Shown here one piece after another: positions 44,346-55,391 of a stretch of 64,000 bases of DNA (the stretch's first letter is position 1; every line of letters begins with the position of its first letter). The position numbers and the translations under genes are program-made. The DNA is from Penium margaritaceum (taxonomy: Eukaryota > Streptophyta > Zygnematophyceae > Desmidiales > Peniaceae), in assembly GCA_023375785.1 (NCBI GenBank), contig SZWC01001544.1, positions 145,443 to 209,442 of the forward strand, in the 5' to 3' direction. The notes under the pieces are model-generated. The model was not told where the DNA came from. It searched no databases and worked only from the letters and a program-made list of their open reading frames with translations.

Positions 44346-45880
44346 GAACAACCACTTGGCGAGTGAAGCGTAGTCACCAATAAGGTGTGTTTTACCAGAA
44401 ATTTGCCTTGTCGTATCCGCTGTGGTGGTTGTAGCCTCATGTGAACAGCCAATCGAGATAGGGGTCTCGCTGCAGCGACAGCGTTTGCCACCTCAGCCAT
44501 TGTATCTGGTCGGCGGCTGAGTGTGTCTGTCGTGTTGATTTTGCCTCGCCGGTGCTTGATATCGTAGTCGAACCCAGATTCAAGGAACTCCAACCATGGG
44601 GTTTGACGTTGACTTAGGTTTGGTTGCGTCTTCAATCATTTCAACGCATGATGGTCAATGCATACAAGGCATCGGCGGTACTCCACGTAACACCGCCATG
44701 TCTTGAATGCATGTATGACCGCCAGCTATTCTTTCTTGAGTACATCGTAGTTGAAATCCAATCCTCACCATTTTTGGGACATGTAAGCAGCTGGTTGCTC
44801 TTTATTGTCGTGGTTTTGCAGGAGGACTGCATTGATGGCTCAGTATGATGCATCTGTAGCCATGATGTGGTCGACCATTGGATCGGCTAATCGTAGGACT
44901 GGCACTGAGGTAAGAGTGTTCCGTAAAGTGATGAATGCTTCTTGTTTGCTGTCTCTCCTCTGCCACTCATTTTCTTTTCGAGTGAGGTTGGAACGAGGCA
45001 CTGAAAATTGAGCGTAATCCAGTATGGAGCGCCCATAGTAATTGTAGAATCTGAGGAAAACCTCAATTTCTCTAATGTTGGTCGACGTCCGCCAATTAGC
45101 GACTGCTGCCACTTCTTTCAGACCCATGGTGATCCGTCCACCATTCATGATGTAGCCCAAAAACTCGATTGAATGGCGACCAAGGTCGCACTTCGAGAGT
45201 TTTGTGAAAAACTTCACTTTGTAAGACTTAGTGATTTTTTTAAGATGTTCATCTTGCTCCTCTGGGTGCGCCTGTACAACACAATTTTGTCGAGGTATAC
45301 CACAACAAAATTGTCAAGGTATGGTCCGAAAAAAAAATTCATTGCCGCCATGAACGTCGCCGAGCCATTCGTTAGTCCAAATTGCATCACCGTGAAATCG
45401 AAATTCCAGTAGCGAGTGCGGAATGCCGTCTTCCCGATGTCAGCCTCTGCCACACATATCTGGTGATATCTGTTGCATAAATCCATTTTGCCGAAAATTC
45501 GAGCGCCTCCACATGGGTCAAAAAGATCATTAGCTCAAGGAAGAAGGTAGAGGTTCTTGATGGTAGCATTGTTCAACGCTCGATAGTCCACGCACATCCA
45601 CCAATTTAACTTTTAATAAACAGTTTTAGGGCGGCATATGGTGACGTGGATGGGCAAATGAACCCCACATCAAGCATCGCATCGAGTTGTTTTTTAAGCT
45701 TGGTCATCTTGTCATCGCCCATCCAATAGGCCCCTCGAACTATAGGTGTGCTGCCTGGCATCAACTCGATGCGATGGCCGATGTCTCATTGAGGAGGTAA
45801 GGTTCTCAGTAGTTCGTCAAGGTAGACGTTCGCAAACTCCTCGATTAGTGGTGTGAATTCTTCGGGTACCATCGCAAACT
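44346..45880 (-). pseudogene. Gyp-6 reverse transcriptase and RNase H
   Basis: RNase H, 44339-44853: WLEFLESGFDYDIKHRRGK and the NTTDTLSR end. RT, 45214-45486: MDLCNRYHQI, KTAFRTRYWNF, MQFGLTNGSATFMAAMN and the active box as YLDKIVLYR (second Asp is Lys). The connection 44840-45217 holds FTKLSKCDLG and FLGYIMNGGRI. Pre-RT pieces reach 45880. The YLDK change and frameshifts make the RT inactive. Confidence 0.88.
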
Positions 45881-47130
45881 TTGTTGATGCCGATGAGGCT
45901 AATGAGTTCGATTATGAGTTACCCTACTAACTTTTAGTTTCGGTGATGGAGCAGTTGTGAATTTAAGAATCTTTGATTTTGCTGAAAGGGTAATTATTTC
46001 CTGTTTCCTTGGAATTTGTCGAAGGTCTCTGGGTGGAACCTTAAATTCGGCGACCGGTCTTGAACAAGTTTTCCAGTCCGGTGAGCTATCAAATTGTGGT
46101 CGAAAAAAGGTGGTTGTGGCTATGGTTACACGCGCGATCTGTCAAGATGACTGACATATCGTGTGTGGCAGGTACACTTGGCACATTTGGGCCGCGTGTA
46201 CGTGACAAGCAGCCGCATCTTAGCGCTTGACATGCAGGGATGACCGCATGTGAAGCGGAAGCAGCAAGCCGGCAATTCAAATCACTGCCCGGCGATTCGA
46301 CTTTCCGGGCCATGAAGTTGAACACGGATTTTAAGCAAATAGACACAATTTGGGTAACAACATTAAATACAGATGGAGGAATGAACCCGAAAAAGAACCT
46401 TGGATGGTGACACTTTAATTTCGATTTAGAGCTTTCATAATTATTTTGGTGTCTATTTAAATTCGTCAAAGCATCAAATATGACGAGGGAAAAAGGGGTT
46501 AAAATTGAAATTAAAAATACAGTAGGGTAGATGCTGCCACTTCCGCTTCTTCCATTGGTTCGAGATGTATGAGCCACGCACGAGCTCCTTGTCGTTTACA
46601 ATACTTGGCCACGTTGAACGGTGTTGACTACTGCAGCTTTCTCCAATGCTTACACCTCTGTTGCTTCCATGGGCGCAGTCGATCTCCACGTAGACGTCAC
46701 TGTAGTTCCAGTCAACCTACGGATTGAGCCGATACAAGAAATCTCATCCGAGGATGATTTTTTTATCACTCATTCGACAAGACCTCCAGACCGTTATATC
46801 CTGTAGATCTCCCACTCGTAATTGTAGTGGTCCTTGGAGCCTCCGTATTATTCATCTCCTGTTTATGGTTTTTCCTTCAATGTACAAGCTCAGCTTGCGA
46901 ACCATGTCGTTGCTTACGAAGCTGTGTGAAGCTCCTCTATCCAATAGCGTCGGTACCGTTCTACGACTCTTGCATCCTCGAGGTTGGACTTTTAGCAATA
47001 TCGTTGGTTGGTTGTCCTCGTACCCCTCGTGGAACTTTGCGATCTCAAAAACCCTCTACGGCGATATAGGTCATTCAGATGGGTGATTGTTAAGTGCAAA
47101 TTTCTCCATGGGGAGAAGAGTTGCACATTT
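45881..47130 (-). pseudogene. Gyp-6 protease region with AT-rich insertion
   Basis: Sequence similar to the Gyp-2 pre-RT spacer (gatgaggctaatgag) occurs at about 45890 and protease-like sequence at 46560-47070. Between about 46140 and 46555 the match is lost, and the sequence turns AT-rich, with ATTTTAAT-type runs and a 163-codon minus-strand frame without recognisable domains. That stretch looks like a foreign insertion of some 400 bp. Confidence 0.55.
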
Positions 47131-48511
47131 CACTCTTGCCCTCAGTCCATTCTCGACTCATTTTTCTGTGACTTCTCCCACATTTTGGCATGCTGCCTCC
47201 TTTGACAATTACGATCAATGGGCCAATTTTTTTGCAATTGTAGAACGTTTGTGCTTCTCTCTAGTTGACGGCACCCACTTCCATTGGAGTCGAGGAGTCT
47301 CTCAATTGGTTTTCGTTTCCTTGGCACTTGTGGTAAGGAGGTCGCCAGTTGTAGGATTCTTGGATCCGAGCATTGAAGTTGGCATTGTTGATCCTTTATG
47401 TTGTTGCGATCATCCTTGACAAGTCATTCTGGATGCCAAAAATGGTGATTGCTCACCGGATATCTCGCTTGAGGCTGTTGTTATACTGGAAACAAAATTC
47501 ATCATGGGCGATATGTGCTTTAGTGATGATCTCGCGGAATCTCCGCGTGTACTCTGCCACACTAGACTGCTTACAGATACACTTGAGTTTGTACCATGCG
47601 CCAAACTTCCCGTTCATCCATCCAAAACGCGCGAGCATCGTGCGTGAGAATTTGTCCCTATTGATTGGTGGCGTCAGTGCGTCTTGCCACTGTGGGTTGA
47701 TCTGCTCCAAGGGTAGAACGCCTTAATTCGGCGATATGAGACGTTGGTCATTGATCATGCCCACAGGGTCTCCTGCTCCTGTTGGATGGCCTTTAGATCA
47801 CACCACCAACTTAGCGCTGTGCCACGCAAAAGCGCGACTGCGAGGTCAATTTTCTTCTGATCGTCGTTTACCCCAAGAGCGGTGAAGTACACCTCCAAAC
47901 TCGTCAGCCACATCCACACCGTTGGTCCTTTTGAGTTTGAAGGATCGAACGGTTCCGGTGGAGCCGGGCATGTTTTGGGTTCGCTCGAGATTTGGGAATT
48001 CCTCTTGACGAGTATTGCTTCTCGTGCGCTTGCTTTGCGAAGACCCTCCATCTCAATGTTGAGTTGTTGGAGCAAATGGTCGTTGATCCCTCAAGCATGG
48101 AGATCCGGTTTGTCAGTCCCTTGTTGATGAGTGCTTGTCATCCAGTGCCACCTTTCGTCCCTACTGCTATCATTGAGGCTGCTGGAAGGGGCGGCTGATT
48201 AACCGCCGTCGGGTCCGCGACCGGATTCGTCGTCGAAGCCGTAGGGGTTGGTCCAGTTGCCGCATAGCCTGCTACGCTAGCATTTCTTGTTGCTTGAGGG
48301 TTGGCTTGCATCGGTACGTTCTGCTCCTCCATTGTCGAGGTCGTCGCCAAAGACCCGTTGCTGGTCGTCGGTTGCCCTTGCTCACACGTCAAGTCTTTGA
48401 AGACTTTGCGCCTACGATGTGTGAGATGCGCTTACAGCTTGTGCGAGGTAAAATTCCGGATGGGTAAAGTAGTCGCAGGCCTCTCCAGCACCACTGCGCG
48501 CAGATACCAAG
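47131..48511 (-). pseudogene. Gyp-6 gag
   Basis: The N-terminal frame at 48138-48392 is Thr/Ala/Pro rich. The capsid part, 47755-48075, includes FDPSNSKGPTVWMWLTSLEVYF, DLAVALLRGTALSWW and then 47453-47710 with MLARFGWMN and SVAEYTRRFREI, the Ty3 gag order (trimming residue for residue to short blocks here). A knuckle-like NCKKIG is near 47240, but not a full CCHC. Frameshifts separate the pieces. The leader and a primer-like TTGGTATCTGCGC (minus strand) at 48495-48510 border the 5' LTR. Confidence 0.82.
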
Positions 48512-48654
48512 TGTTATGCTGAACGGAGCGTATATGGTGAACAGGTAGAAGTTGCGAGGCAGAACACGATTCATTGTTTGGGACACTTGAGCAATTTGTG
48601 ATGAGTGGAAAGTGTACTTCGATGACAAGTGTCGAAATGGTCGAACATATCTAG

Positions 48655-48689
<35 letters not shown>

Positions 48690-49308
48690 TGTATGTATGT
48701 ATGTATGTGTGTNNNNNNNNNNNNNNNNNNNNNNNNNNNNNNNNNNNNNNNNNNNNNNNNNNNNNNNNNNNNNNNNNNNNNNNNNNNNNNNNNNNNNNNN
48801 NNNNNNNNNNNNNNNNNNNNNNNNNNNNNNNNNNNNNNNNNNNNNNNNNNNNNNNNNNNNNNNNNNNNNNNNNNNNNNNNNNNNNNNNNNNNNNNNNNNN
48901 NNNNNNNNNNNNNNNNNNNNNNNNNNNNNNNNNNNNNNNNNNNNNNNNNNNNNNNNNNNNNNNNNNNNNNNNNNNNNNNNNNNNNNNNNNNNNNNNNNNN
49001 NNNNNNNNNNNNNNNNNNNNNNNNNNNNNNNNNNNNNNNNNNNNNNNNNNNNNNNNNNNNNNNNNNNNNNNNNNNNNNNNNNNNNNNNNNNNNNNNNNNN
49101 NNNNNNNNNNNNNNNNNNNNNNNNNNNNNNNNNNNNNNNNNNNNNNNNNNNNNNNNNNNNNNNNNNNNNNNNNNNNNNNNNNNNNNNNNNNNNNNNNNNN
49201 NNNNNNNNNNNNNNNNNNNNCGATTCATTGTTTGGGACACTTGAGCAATTTGTGATGAGTGGAAAGTGTACTTCGATGACAAGTGTCGAAATGGTCGAAC
49301 ATATCTAG

Positions 49309-49343
<35 letters not shown>

Positions 49344-49853
49344 TGTATGTATGTATGTATGTATGTATGTATGTATGTATGTATGTATGTATGTATGTAT
49401 GTATGTATGTATGTATGTATCTATGTATGTATATGTATATATGTACAAGTTTCGAGTTACGAATGAGACATAGTTGGGGTCACTGGGTCCTTTGTCGAGC
49501 GGCGTGTGCGGGGTTGCGTCGTGAGTGGTTGGATTCGAGAGGGTCCGCTCAGAAATCAGGGGTATTCGAGAATTGACGGTGAAGGTGGGAGATGCATCTT
49601 TATAAATCGAGATTCATCTCGGTGTGTCGAGAAGTCGACCGAAAGGTCGCGATACATCCGTCGTAGGTTAACGAGAGTGGTCGAAGTTGTCAGAAGGTTA
49701 AGGAAGATTCACTTAGGCAGGGGCAGTTGGTCGGTTTGCCGTGGACCGTCGGAGTAAACATCGCGGTCCGACGACACGATGGGCTGTTTGTGTAAGAACA
49801 GGAATGCGCACTCAAGAAGATGAGGGATCCATGTATGTTTGGTACACATTACA
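48512..49853 (-). mobile_element. Gyp-6 5' LTR with microsatellite and gap
   Basis: It starts TGTTATGCTGAACGG and ends ACATTACA. The true LTR length is inflated by a (GTAT)n tract and a 508-base gap; 48567-48660 is repeated at 49221-49314. A minus-strand TATA box is at about 49598-49606, in the same place as in the 3' LTR. Confidence 0.82.
48660..49440. repeat. (GTAT)n microsatellite spanning assembly gap
   Basis: The tetranucleotide repeat fills 48660-48712 and about 49315-49440, with N from 48713 to 49220. The same 94 bases precede the repeat on both sides, so this is most likely one locus assembled twice because of the microsatellite. The YVCM-type ORFs are meaningless. Confidence 0.92.
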
Positions 49854-50240
49854 TCCGGCGTTCAAGGAAGGTCGAAAGAAGTGTCGTGAACCGTATCGAT
49901 GTTTCGACATTATTTGGTCGACATCTCGGCGGCATTAGAATTTGGCAAAGAAGTGCATTGATGTTTTTGAAGCCCCTCGATTTCTCAATGGAGCTTCTCG
50001 AAGCAGCCACTGAGAGCGCGACATTACACACGTCGCTTGGCTCCAGCGCCAAGGGCCCAAAACATGCCTCATTCTTTTTCTCGGCATTGTATGTATTTTA
50101 TCAACTCATTCGGCACCTGTCATTGAATACACTTAGTGCCTAGTACAAGTTATCCATTTTCCCAAAACCTTCAATCGTGCTTTGTCTTGCACCCTATTCC
50201 ATGTGAACCACCTTTGTTCCGCTCGCCGTAACATGAACAA
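49854..50240 (+). mobile_element. Gyp-5 3' LTR, remainder, and flank
   Basis: Right after the Gyp-6 LTR the plus strand contains TTCAAGGAAGGTCG and GTCGTGAACCGTATCGATG, reverse complements of Gyp LTR blocks, in the order expected to continue the LTR broken at 42459. The LTR end is not obvious; similarity fades beyond about 50000. Confidence 0.6.
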
Positions 50241-50479
50241 CCCACGTTCTGCTTGGTGTAACAAGGTTTCCTTTCTTTCGGCAAAAATGCCGATTCCTCT
50301 CTGTTTTGCTACCCATGACCCTCATATACCCCTCCGTCGGAACAATAAGCCCCATATACACCTTCGTCGGAACAATAAGCCCCATTCGCCCCTGTCCGGC
50401 AAAGATAAGCCCCATCCGCCCCCCAGTTTTCACCATTCTCAAACAACGACGCATTTTGCTGGTTAACCATGGCGAAAGC
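50241..50479. other. Unassigned, with 30-bp tandem repeat at 50321-50425
   Basis: Three to four units of about 30 bp share ATAAGCCCCAT and GTCGGAACA. The period is a multiple of three and the minus strand reads a ten-residue repeat (MGLIVPT core). No gene recognised. It may be part of the target into which Gyp-7 inserted. Confidence 0.6.
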
Positions 50480-50484
50480 GGGCA
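50480..50484. repeat. Target-site duplication GGGCA of Gyp-7
   Basis: GGGCA before the left LTR is repeated at 59063-59067 after the right LTR. Five bases is normal for Ty3-gypsy integrase. It proves that 50485-59062 is one insertion. Confidence 0.93.
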
Positions 50485-51183
50485 TGTGACGGGCCGAGTC
50501 TCAACCTCCTCCTCTGAAGTCGTCGTCGGAGTTCGCAGAATGGTGTTCTCAGTCCGCGTGAGGGGTTTACCCCCTTCGCAAGACTGAGGGGCAATCGTCA
50601 TCAATGACCCAGAGCAGGGAGACTCGAATGTTTTGAGTTTCCGGAGGCCCATTTCCGTTTTTGACCAAACCCCTGGTTTTGGGACCCAAACTGGGGGTTT
50701 TTACCTCGATCTTGTGTGTTCGCACGAGTTATTTTGTTTGTTTTATGTCAAAGTTCGTCGTAAATGAACTTCGATTCACGTTTTGTCGTTCTGGGGCAAA
50801 ATCGTCGCTTGCGAGGCACGCTGGCGATTTCGCGCCAGTCATTTCGTCCTCACCCTTGTTACCCCTATCCCTCGACCTCTCTTGCTCGTTTGCAAGGAGG
50901 GCGAGGGGGGGCGAGGGCACGAGGCCACGAGGCCTCGCCCTCAAGGCCCTCGTGGCCTCTCAGCCGCCGATCGGGCTGAGGACGCGATCGGCGACTGGTG
51001 GCTGGCCGGCCGGTGGCCGGCCGGTCACTTGGCCGGCCGCCGGCCGTCCAGCCGGCCGGCAGCGAGCTGGCTTGCGGCCAGCGAAGTGCTGGCCGCCGGC
51101 CAGCCCTCGCTGACGCGAGGGGTGGTGCGCAACCACCTCTCGCTTCAGCGAGGTGGGAGGACCGAACCGGCCCTCCCGCTACA
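50485..51183 (-). mobile_element. Gyp-7 3' LTR (699 bp)
   Basis: It is bounded by TGTGACGGGCC and CCCGCTACA and matches 58363-59062. The part at about 51000-51075 is an array of GGCCGGCC palindromes. A purine tract AAGTGGGGAGGAA (minus strand, 51184-51196) directly abuts it as polypurine tract. Confidence 0.93.
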
Positions 51184-51514
51184 TTCCTCCCCACTTAGTA
51201 TGAACCGTCCCGGTTCATGAAAAACAAGTAGGATTGTCAGTCAGTGATTCATCAACATTGTGAAAGAAAATTAAATCACCAGCTAAACATGAACACGTGC
51301 ATGGTACCTAGACCTAAGCTGCAGCTTGTAGGTCAGCACGGCTAGCGGCCTCCCCCCTTTAGGCTAGAGCGTCCACGCGACAACCATGTAGGACGTCCCC
51401 AACCTCCTATGGTCGTTGTCCATGAATGCTGCCCTGTGGGAATGTTGTTCACTTTTCCCGCGTTCATGTGGTACCTCCTGCCACGCGTCGATCTGTGCAA
51501 GCTGCAAGCTTGCT
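51184..51514 (-). other. Gyp-7 3' untranslated region and polypurine tract
   Basis: It lies between the pol end and the LTR, with the polypurine tract at 51184-51196. The rest shows no ORF that fits the element. The last pol codons may run a little past 51515, because the stop there is a TAG of the doubtful type seen elsewhere. Confidence 0.6.
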
Positions 51515-52855
51515 CTAATACTCATTGACCACCCCTGTGGGCAACCGAGATTCAGGCTCCCATGAGTTATGTTCAGGTCCACAACCGGCCCAATGAACGA
51601 GGTACTCCCTGACAACGCGAGACCGAAGAGTACGCTCTCGGTCCTGGAATAGGCAAAGGACCTCGTATTGGCCGTCGGCAGCCAGGACTGCTGGCGGTGG
51701 CTGAATGGTTCCTTCTGCTCTGCATGGAGCCAGCAGGCTCACATGAAAAACGTCATGTATCTTCATACTTGGCGGAAGTAGCAATCGGTATGCCACTGGC
51801 CCGATGCGTACCACAATGGGAAACGGCCCAATCCACTTCGATAGAAGTTTTCTTACCCCTGGCAACTTCAACCAAAGGTTTTTAGTGCTAAGCAGCACTT
51901 TGTCACCGATGTCAAACGAGACCTCCTAGCGACCTTTGTCGGCATATGCCTTTTGTCGCTACCGAGCTGCTTGAAGGTGTCCCTTTGCCTCCTGTAGCAA
52001 GGAATCGATGCGCTCGGCAAAGGCTTGAGCGGAAGGAACCTGCCCTCCTATACTCCCACTTTCACCAATGAAGAGGGTACCAGTGGATACTGACCACTGT
52101 TCAACACAAACGGTGTGAACTGTGTAGACTCGTTCACCGATTTGTTCACCGCAAACTCTGCCGGTGCTAGGAATTCGTGCCAATAATGCATGGCAGGGTC
52201 CACTTACATGCGGAGCATCTGCTCCAGAGTGCGATTCATGCGCTCTGTTTCTCCATCCGTTTGAGGGTGAAACGTTGTCGACATTTGCAACTCGCTGCCG
52301 AAGTACTCGTGCATCTTTTGCCAGAACTTACTAGCAAATTTTTGATCTCGATCGGAGATAATGCGCAGCGGCAAGCCGTGGTACTTTACGACACCCTCAA
52401 AGAAGAGACGAGCGGTCTCCTCTGCGTTCATGTTAGTGGTTGTAGGAATGAAGTGTGTCATCTTTGCCAAAAAGATCCACAACCACTAGTATTGCATCAT
52501 GGCCACGGGCCGTGTCCGGAAGACCAGAAATGAAGTCCATGCTGACGCACTCCCATGGAGTCCCAGGAATGGGAAGCTACTGGAGGAGTCCGGCAGGCTT
52601 CTTGTTACTAGCCTTATTCCGAAGACATGGGTCGCATGTCATGCAATGCTTACGGACATCGACACTCCACCCTGGCCACCAATAGTGGTCCGAGAGTGCC
52701 TGTCCGGTCTTTCGGGGTCCCACGTGACCTGCGACCGGCGGGTCGTGGAACTGGGAGATAACCTTTGCTCGAAGGTCTCCCGAGTTTGGCACAACAACTT
52801 GTTCTCCGTGCCAGAAGATTCCTGCGGCCTCCACCAAGCCGTACTTGTCCAGATT
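51515..52855 (-). pseudogene. Gyp-7 integrase and chromodomain
   Basis: Zinc region, 52577-52837: VISQFHDPPVAGHVG (two His) and CMTCDPC (Cys pair). Core: [10 protein letters not shown] (first Asp), IISDRDQKFASKFW (second Asp) and FHPQTDGETERMN (Glu), so the triad is intact. C-terminal: LSKWIGPFPIVVRIG and IHDVFHVSLL. Chromodomain: EYLVHWAGCGPEHNSWEPE at 51515-51640. Faults: a slip near 52475, another near 52050, a TAA after MLRM, and TAGs after GLLQ, AAR and KGR that fit Gln codons. Integrase inserts cDNA; the chromodomain directs it to marked chromatin. Confidence 0.92.
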
Positions 52856-55390
52856 TCAAGAGTCTTGAAACCAAGAATCCACACAGTATCCCATCCGGAT
52901 CATGTCTAAAAAACCGTTGTAATGGATAACTTCTCGTGGTGGTTGACGCAAAGGTGCAGGGGGATCTGGTGGTTGTACGATTGCTGTTGCAATGGCCATA
53001 AAACACCCACTGACCTCGGTGGTTGCTTTAATTTCCACAGGCTGTCGGCTTAGTGGATCGGCCACATCGATGCGTCCTGGCCGATTTTCCCCTGTGAACG
53101 AGAATCGAGTCAGGTATTCGCTCCAACGCTCCGGTCGTCTCGACAGGTTCGGTTGCGTTGGAAAAACACCAATGGATTATGGTCGGTCACGACCGTCACA
53201 CCCCCTTGAGCACCCTCAAGGTAGCAACGCCACATCTTGAAAGCGTGTACTACCGCAAGGAGCTCTTGATCCCCAGTCGTGTACCGCGTTTCCGTGGGTA
53301 TGAGCTTCCGGCTCTCATACGCAACTAGGTGACCGTTCTGCATGAGGACGGCTCCAAGTCCAACTACCGACGCATCACATCGAACCTCCCACGGTTGCGA
53401 TGGATCCGGAAGAGCTAGGACGGGCGCCGTGGAGAGAAGCTCTTTGACTTTGAGAAAAGCGTTCTCGCAATCAGATGTCCATTCCCAACACACGTCTTTT
53501 CGTTTGAGCCTGGTTAGCGGTGCTACCAGGGTCGAATACCCTTGCATAAACCGTCGAAAGTAGTTTGCAAGGCCGATGAAAGACTGAATCTGCCCAACAT
53601 TTTTGGGGCGTGGCCAGTCTACAACGGCCTTGACTTTTCATGGGTCAACACGGATGCCGTCCTTGCCGACGATGTGTCCAAGGTATTCGAGCTCATCTTG
53701 TGCAAACTTGCACTTGCTCACTTTTGCATAGAACTTCTGTTCCCGAAGGATTGCGAGAACTTCGGGTAGATGTTCTATGTGCTCTTCCATTGATTTGGAG
53801 AAAACCAGGATGTCATCTAGGTAAACCAAGACAAACTGTCTGAGTTGTTTGGCGAACGGTCGGTTCATTTCTCCTTAGAAGGTTGCCGGGGCATTTGTAA
53901 GCCTGAAGCATAACACTCGGAACTGATAGTGTCCCATGTGCGTTCGAAACGCGGTTTTGGGCACATCATCTTCCGTGATGCGGATTTGATGGTACCCTTG
54001 AGACAAATCCAAGGACAAGAATACTTTTGCGCCTTGGAGTTGGTCAAAAAGGTCCTCAATCCACGGTAAGGGGAATCGATTTTTCACCGTCAGCTTGTTC
54101 AACGCCCGGTAATCTACGCACATGCGTAAACCACCATCCTTTTTGTTCACGAAAAGGATCGGCACACCGTACGGCGAGCTACTTAGCTCAATCCATCTTT
54201 TTGCAAGGTACTCTTTGATTTGGCGTTCGGCCTCTCGCCTTTCTGTTGGACTAAGGCGATACATGGGTCTGAACGGAGGAGTCGCCTCCGGTTGCAGCGG
54301 AATCGTGTGGCCCATGTGTCTTTCTGGTGGAAGCCCAGCCGGTGGGTCTTGGAATACATCCGAGAACTCCGCCAATAGAGATCTGATCTCTTGTGGCGTG
54401 TCTTCCGTGACATCGTCCTCCACTTTCTGCAGCTGAGCCAAGAAGTATCGACAACCTTGTCGAATACGTCTCTTGACCTGCATTGCAGACAAGCTGGCAT
54501 GGACTTTGAGTCGGGCCGGTGATAAATCCATACTCAGAATCAATGGAAAGCGGTGTTGTCCTTTTTGAAAGATCAAACGCTTTGATTCAAAGCACATTAG
54601 AGCCTTGTTGTCACGGAGCCAGGGATCGCCTAGCACCACGTCAAACGGGTCAAGAAGGTTGAGTACCTTCAACGTGACACTCTGTGTGTACCCTTGAATA
54701 CAATTTTTTGCTTTACAAGTACCGATCACGGGTACCGTACGGTTGTCACCGACAACAACTGTGCCATTCGATGGCGCGTACTTCAGGCCAACCTGACGGG
54801 TAAAGCCAAGGCTAACAAAAGAGTCGTCCCCTCCAGTGTCAGCAAGTACATTCACGGGAGCACCAACTAGGTGTCCTTTGAACTGCATCGTCATGTTGCC
54901 TCCACTCTTCCGAGTGAACAAACTCGACGACGGTAAGTCAAGTTTGTGATAAACACGGAATCTGTACGACGGGCTTTGCAACTCCCATGATTCACCCACT
55001 TGAGTCCACATCTTATGGGCACGTGTGAATTCGGCCAGCACCTTCTAGTCTTTAAATTTCACTGGGTCGAAATCGTCGACGAAAGGTAGTGCGAATGTGA
55101 TTGAACTCATTGCTTTGAGGGCGTTTGCTTCAATCACTGTGTTGCACAACTCTTGCACAGTGGTTGGTGTCGCCACCACTAAGCAGGTTCGGTCATGCAT
55201 CTTGTCTGGTGATGCAATATTTAGTGGGCAATGTCGATCAACAAGTGCAGAATGAGGTTCCATGAGAGGGGAGAAGACAACAGAGAAATTTGAACTCGTA
55301 AAAAACTCAAATTGTTTAACATCCTTGTCAGAGAACGTGAACTCACACTCGTGATCCAGTTTTACCCTTGAGTGGTCCCCACTGACGTCA
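52856..55390 (-). pseudogene. pol: Gyp-7 protease, reverse transcriptase and RNase H
   Basis: The frame opens near the gag end. After TAG at about 55042 a 388-codon stretch (53875-55041) has the protease motif [10 protein letters not shown] and RT blocks [28 protein letters not shown] and [12 protein letters not shown] then stands where Gln is normal (NAPATFQ), and YLDDILVFS is intact. A TGA after GIRVDP (Arg CGA likely) precedes the connection WPRPKNVGQIQSFIG. RNase H has VRCDASVVGLGAVL, YTTGDQELLAVV and TVVTDHNPLVFF, then a slip near 53130 and GRIDVADPLSRQ. Few faults for its length, mostly explained by C to T. Confidence 0.93.
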
Positions 55391-55391
55391 C

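Noticed and set aside
48612-49308. Long ORFs of YVCM repeats across the gap
   Set aside because: They are translations of the GTAT microsatellite and a run of N.
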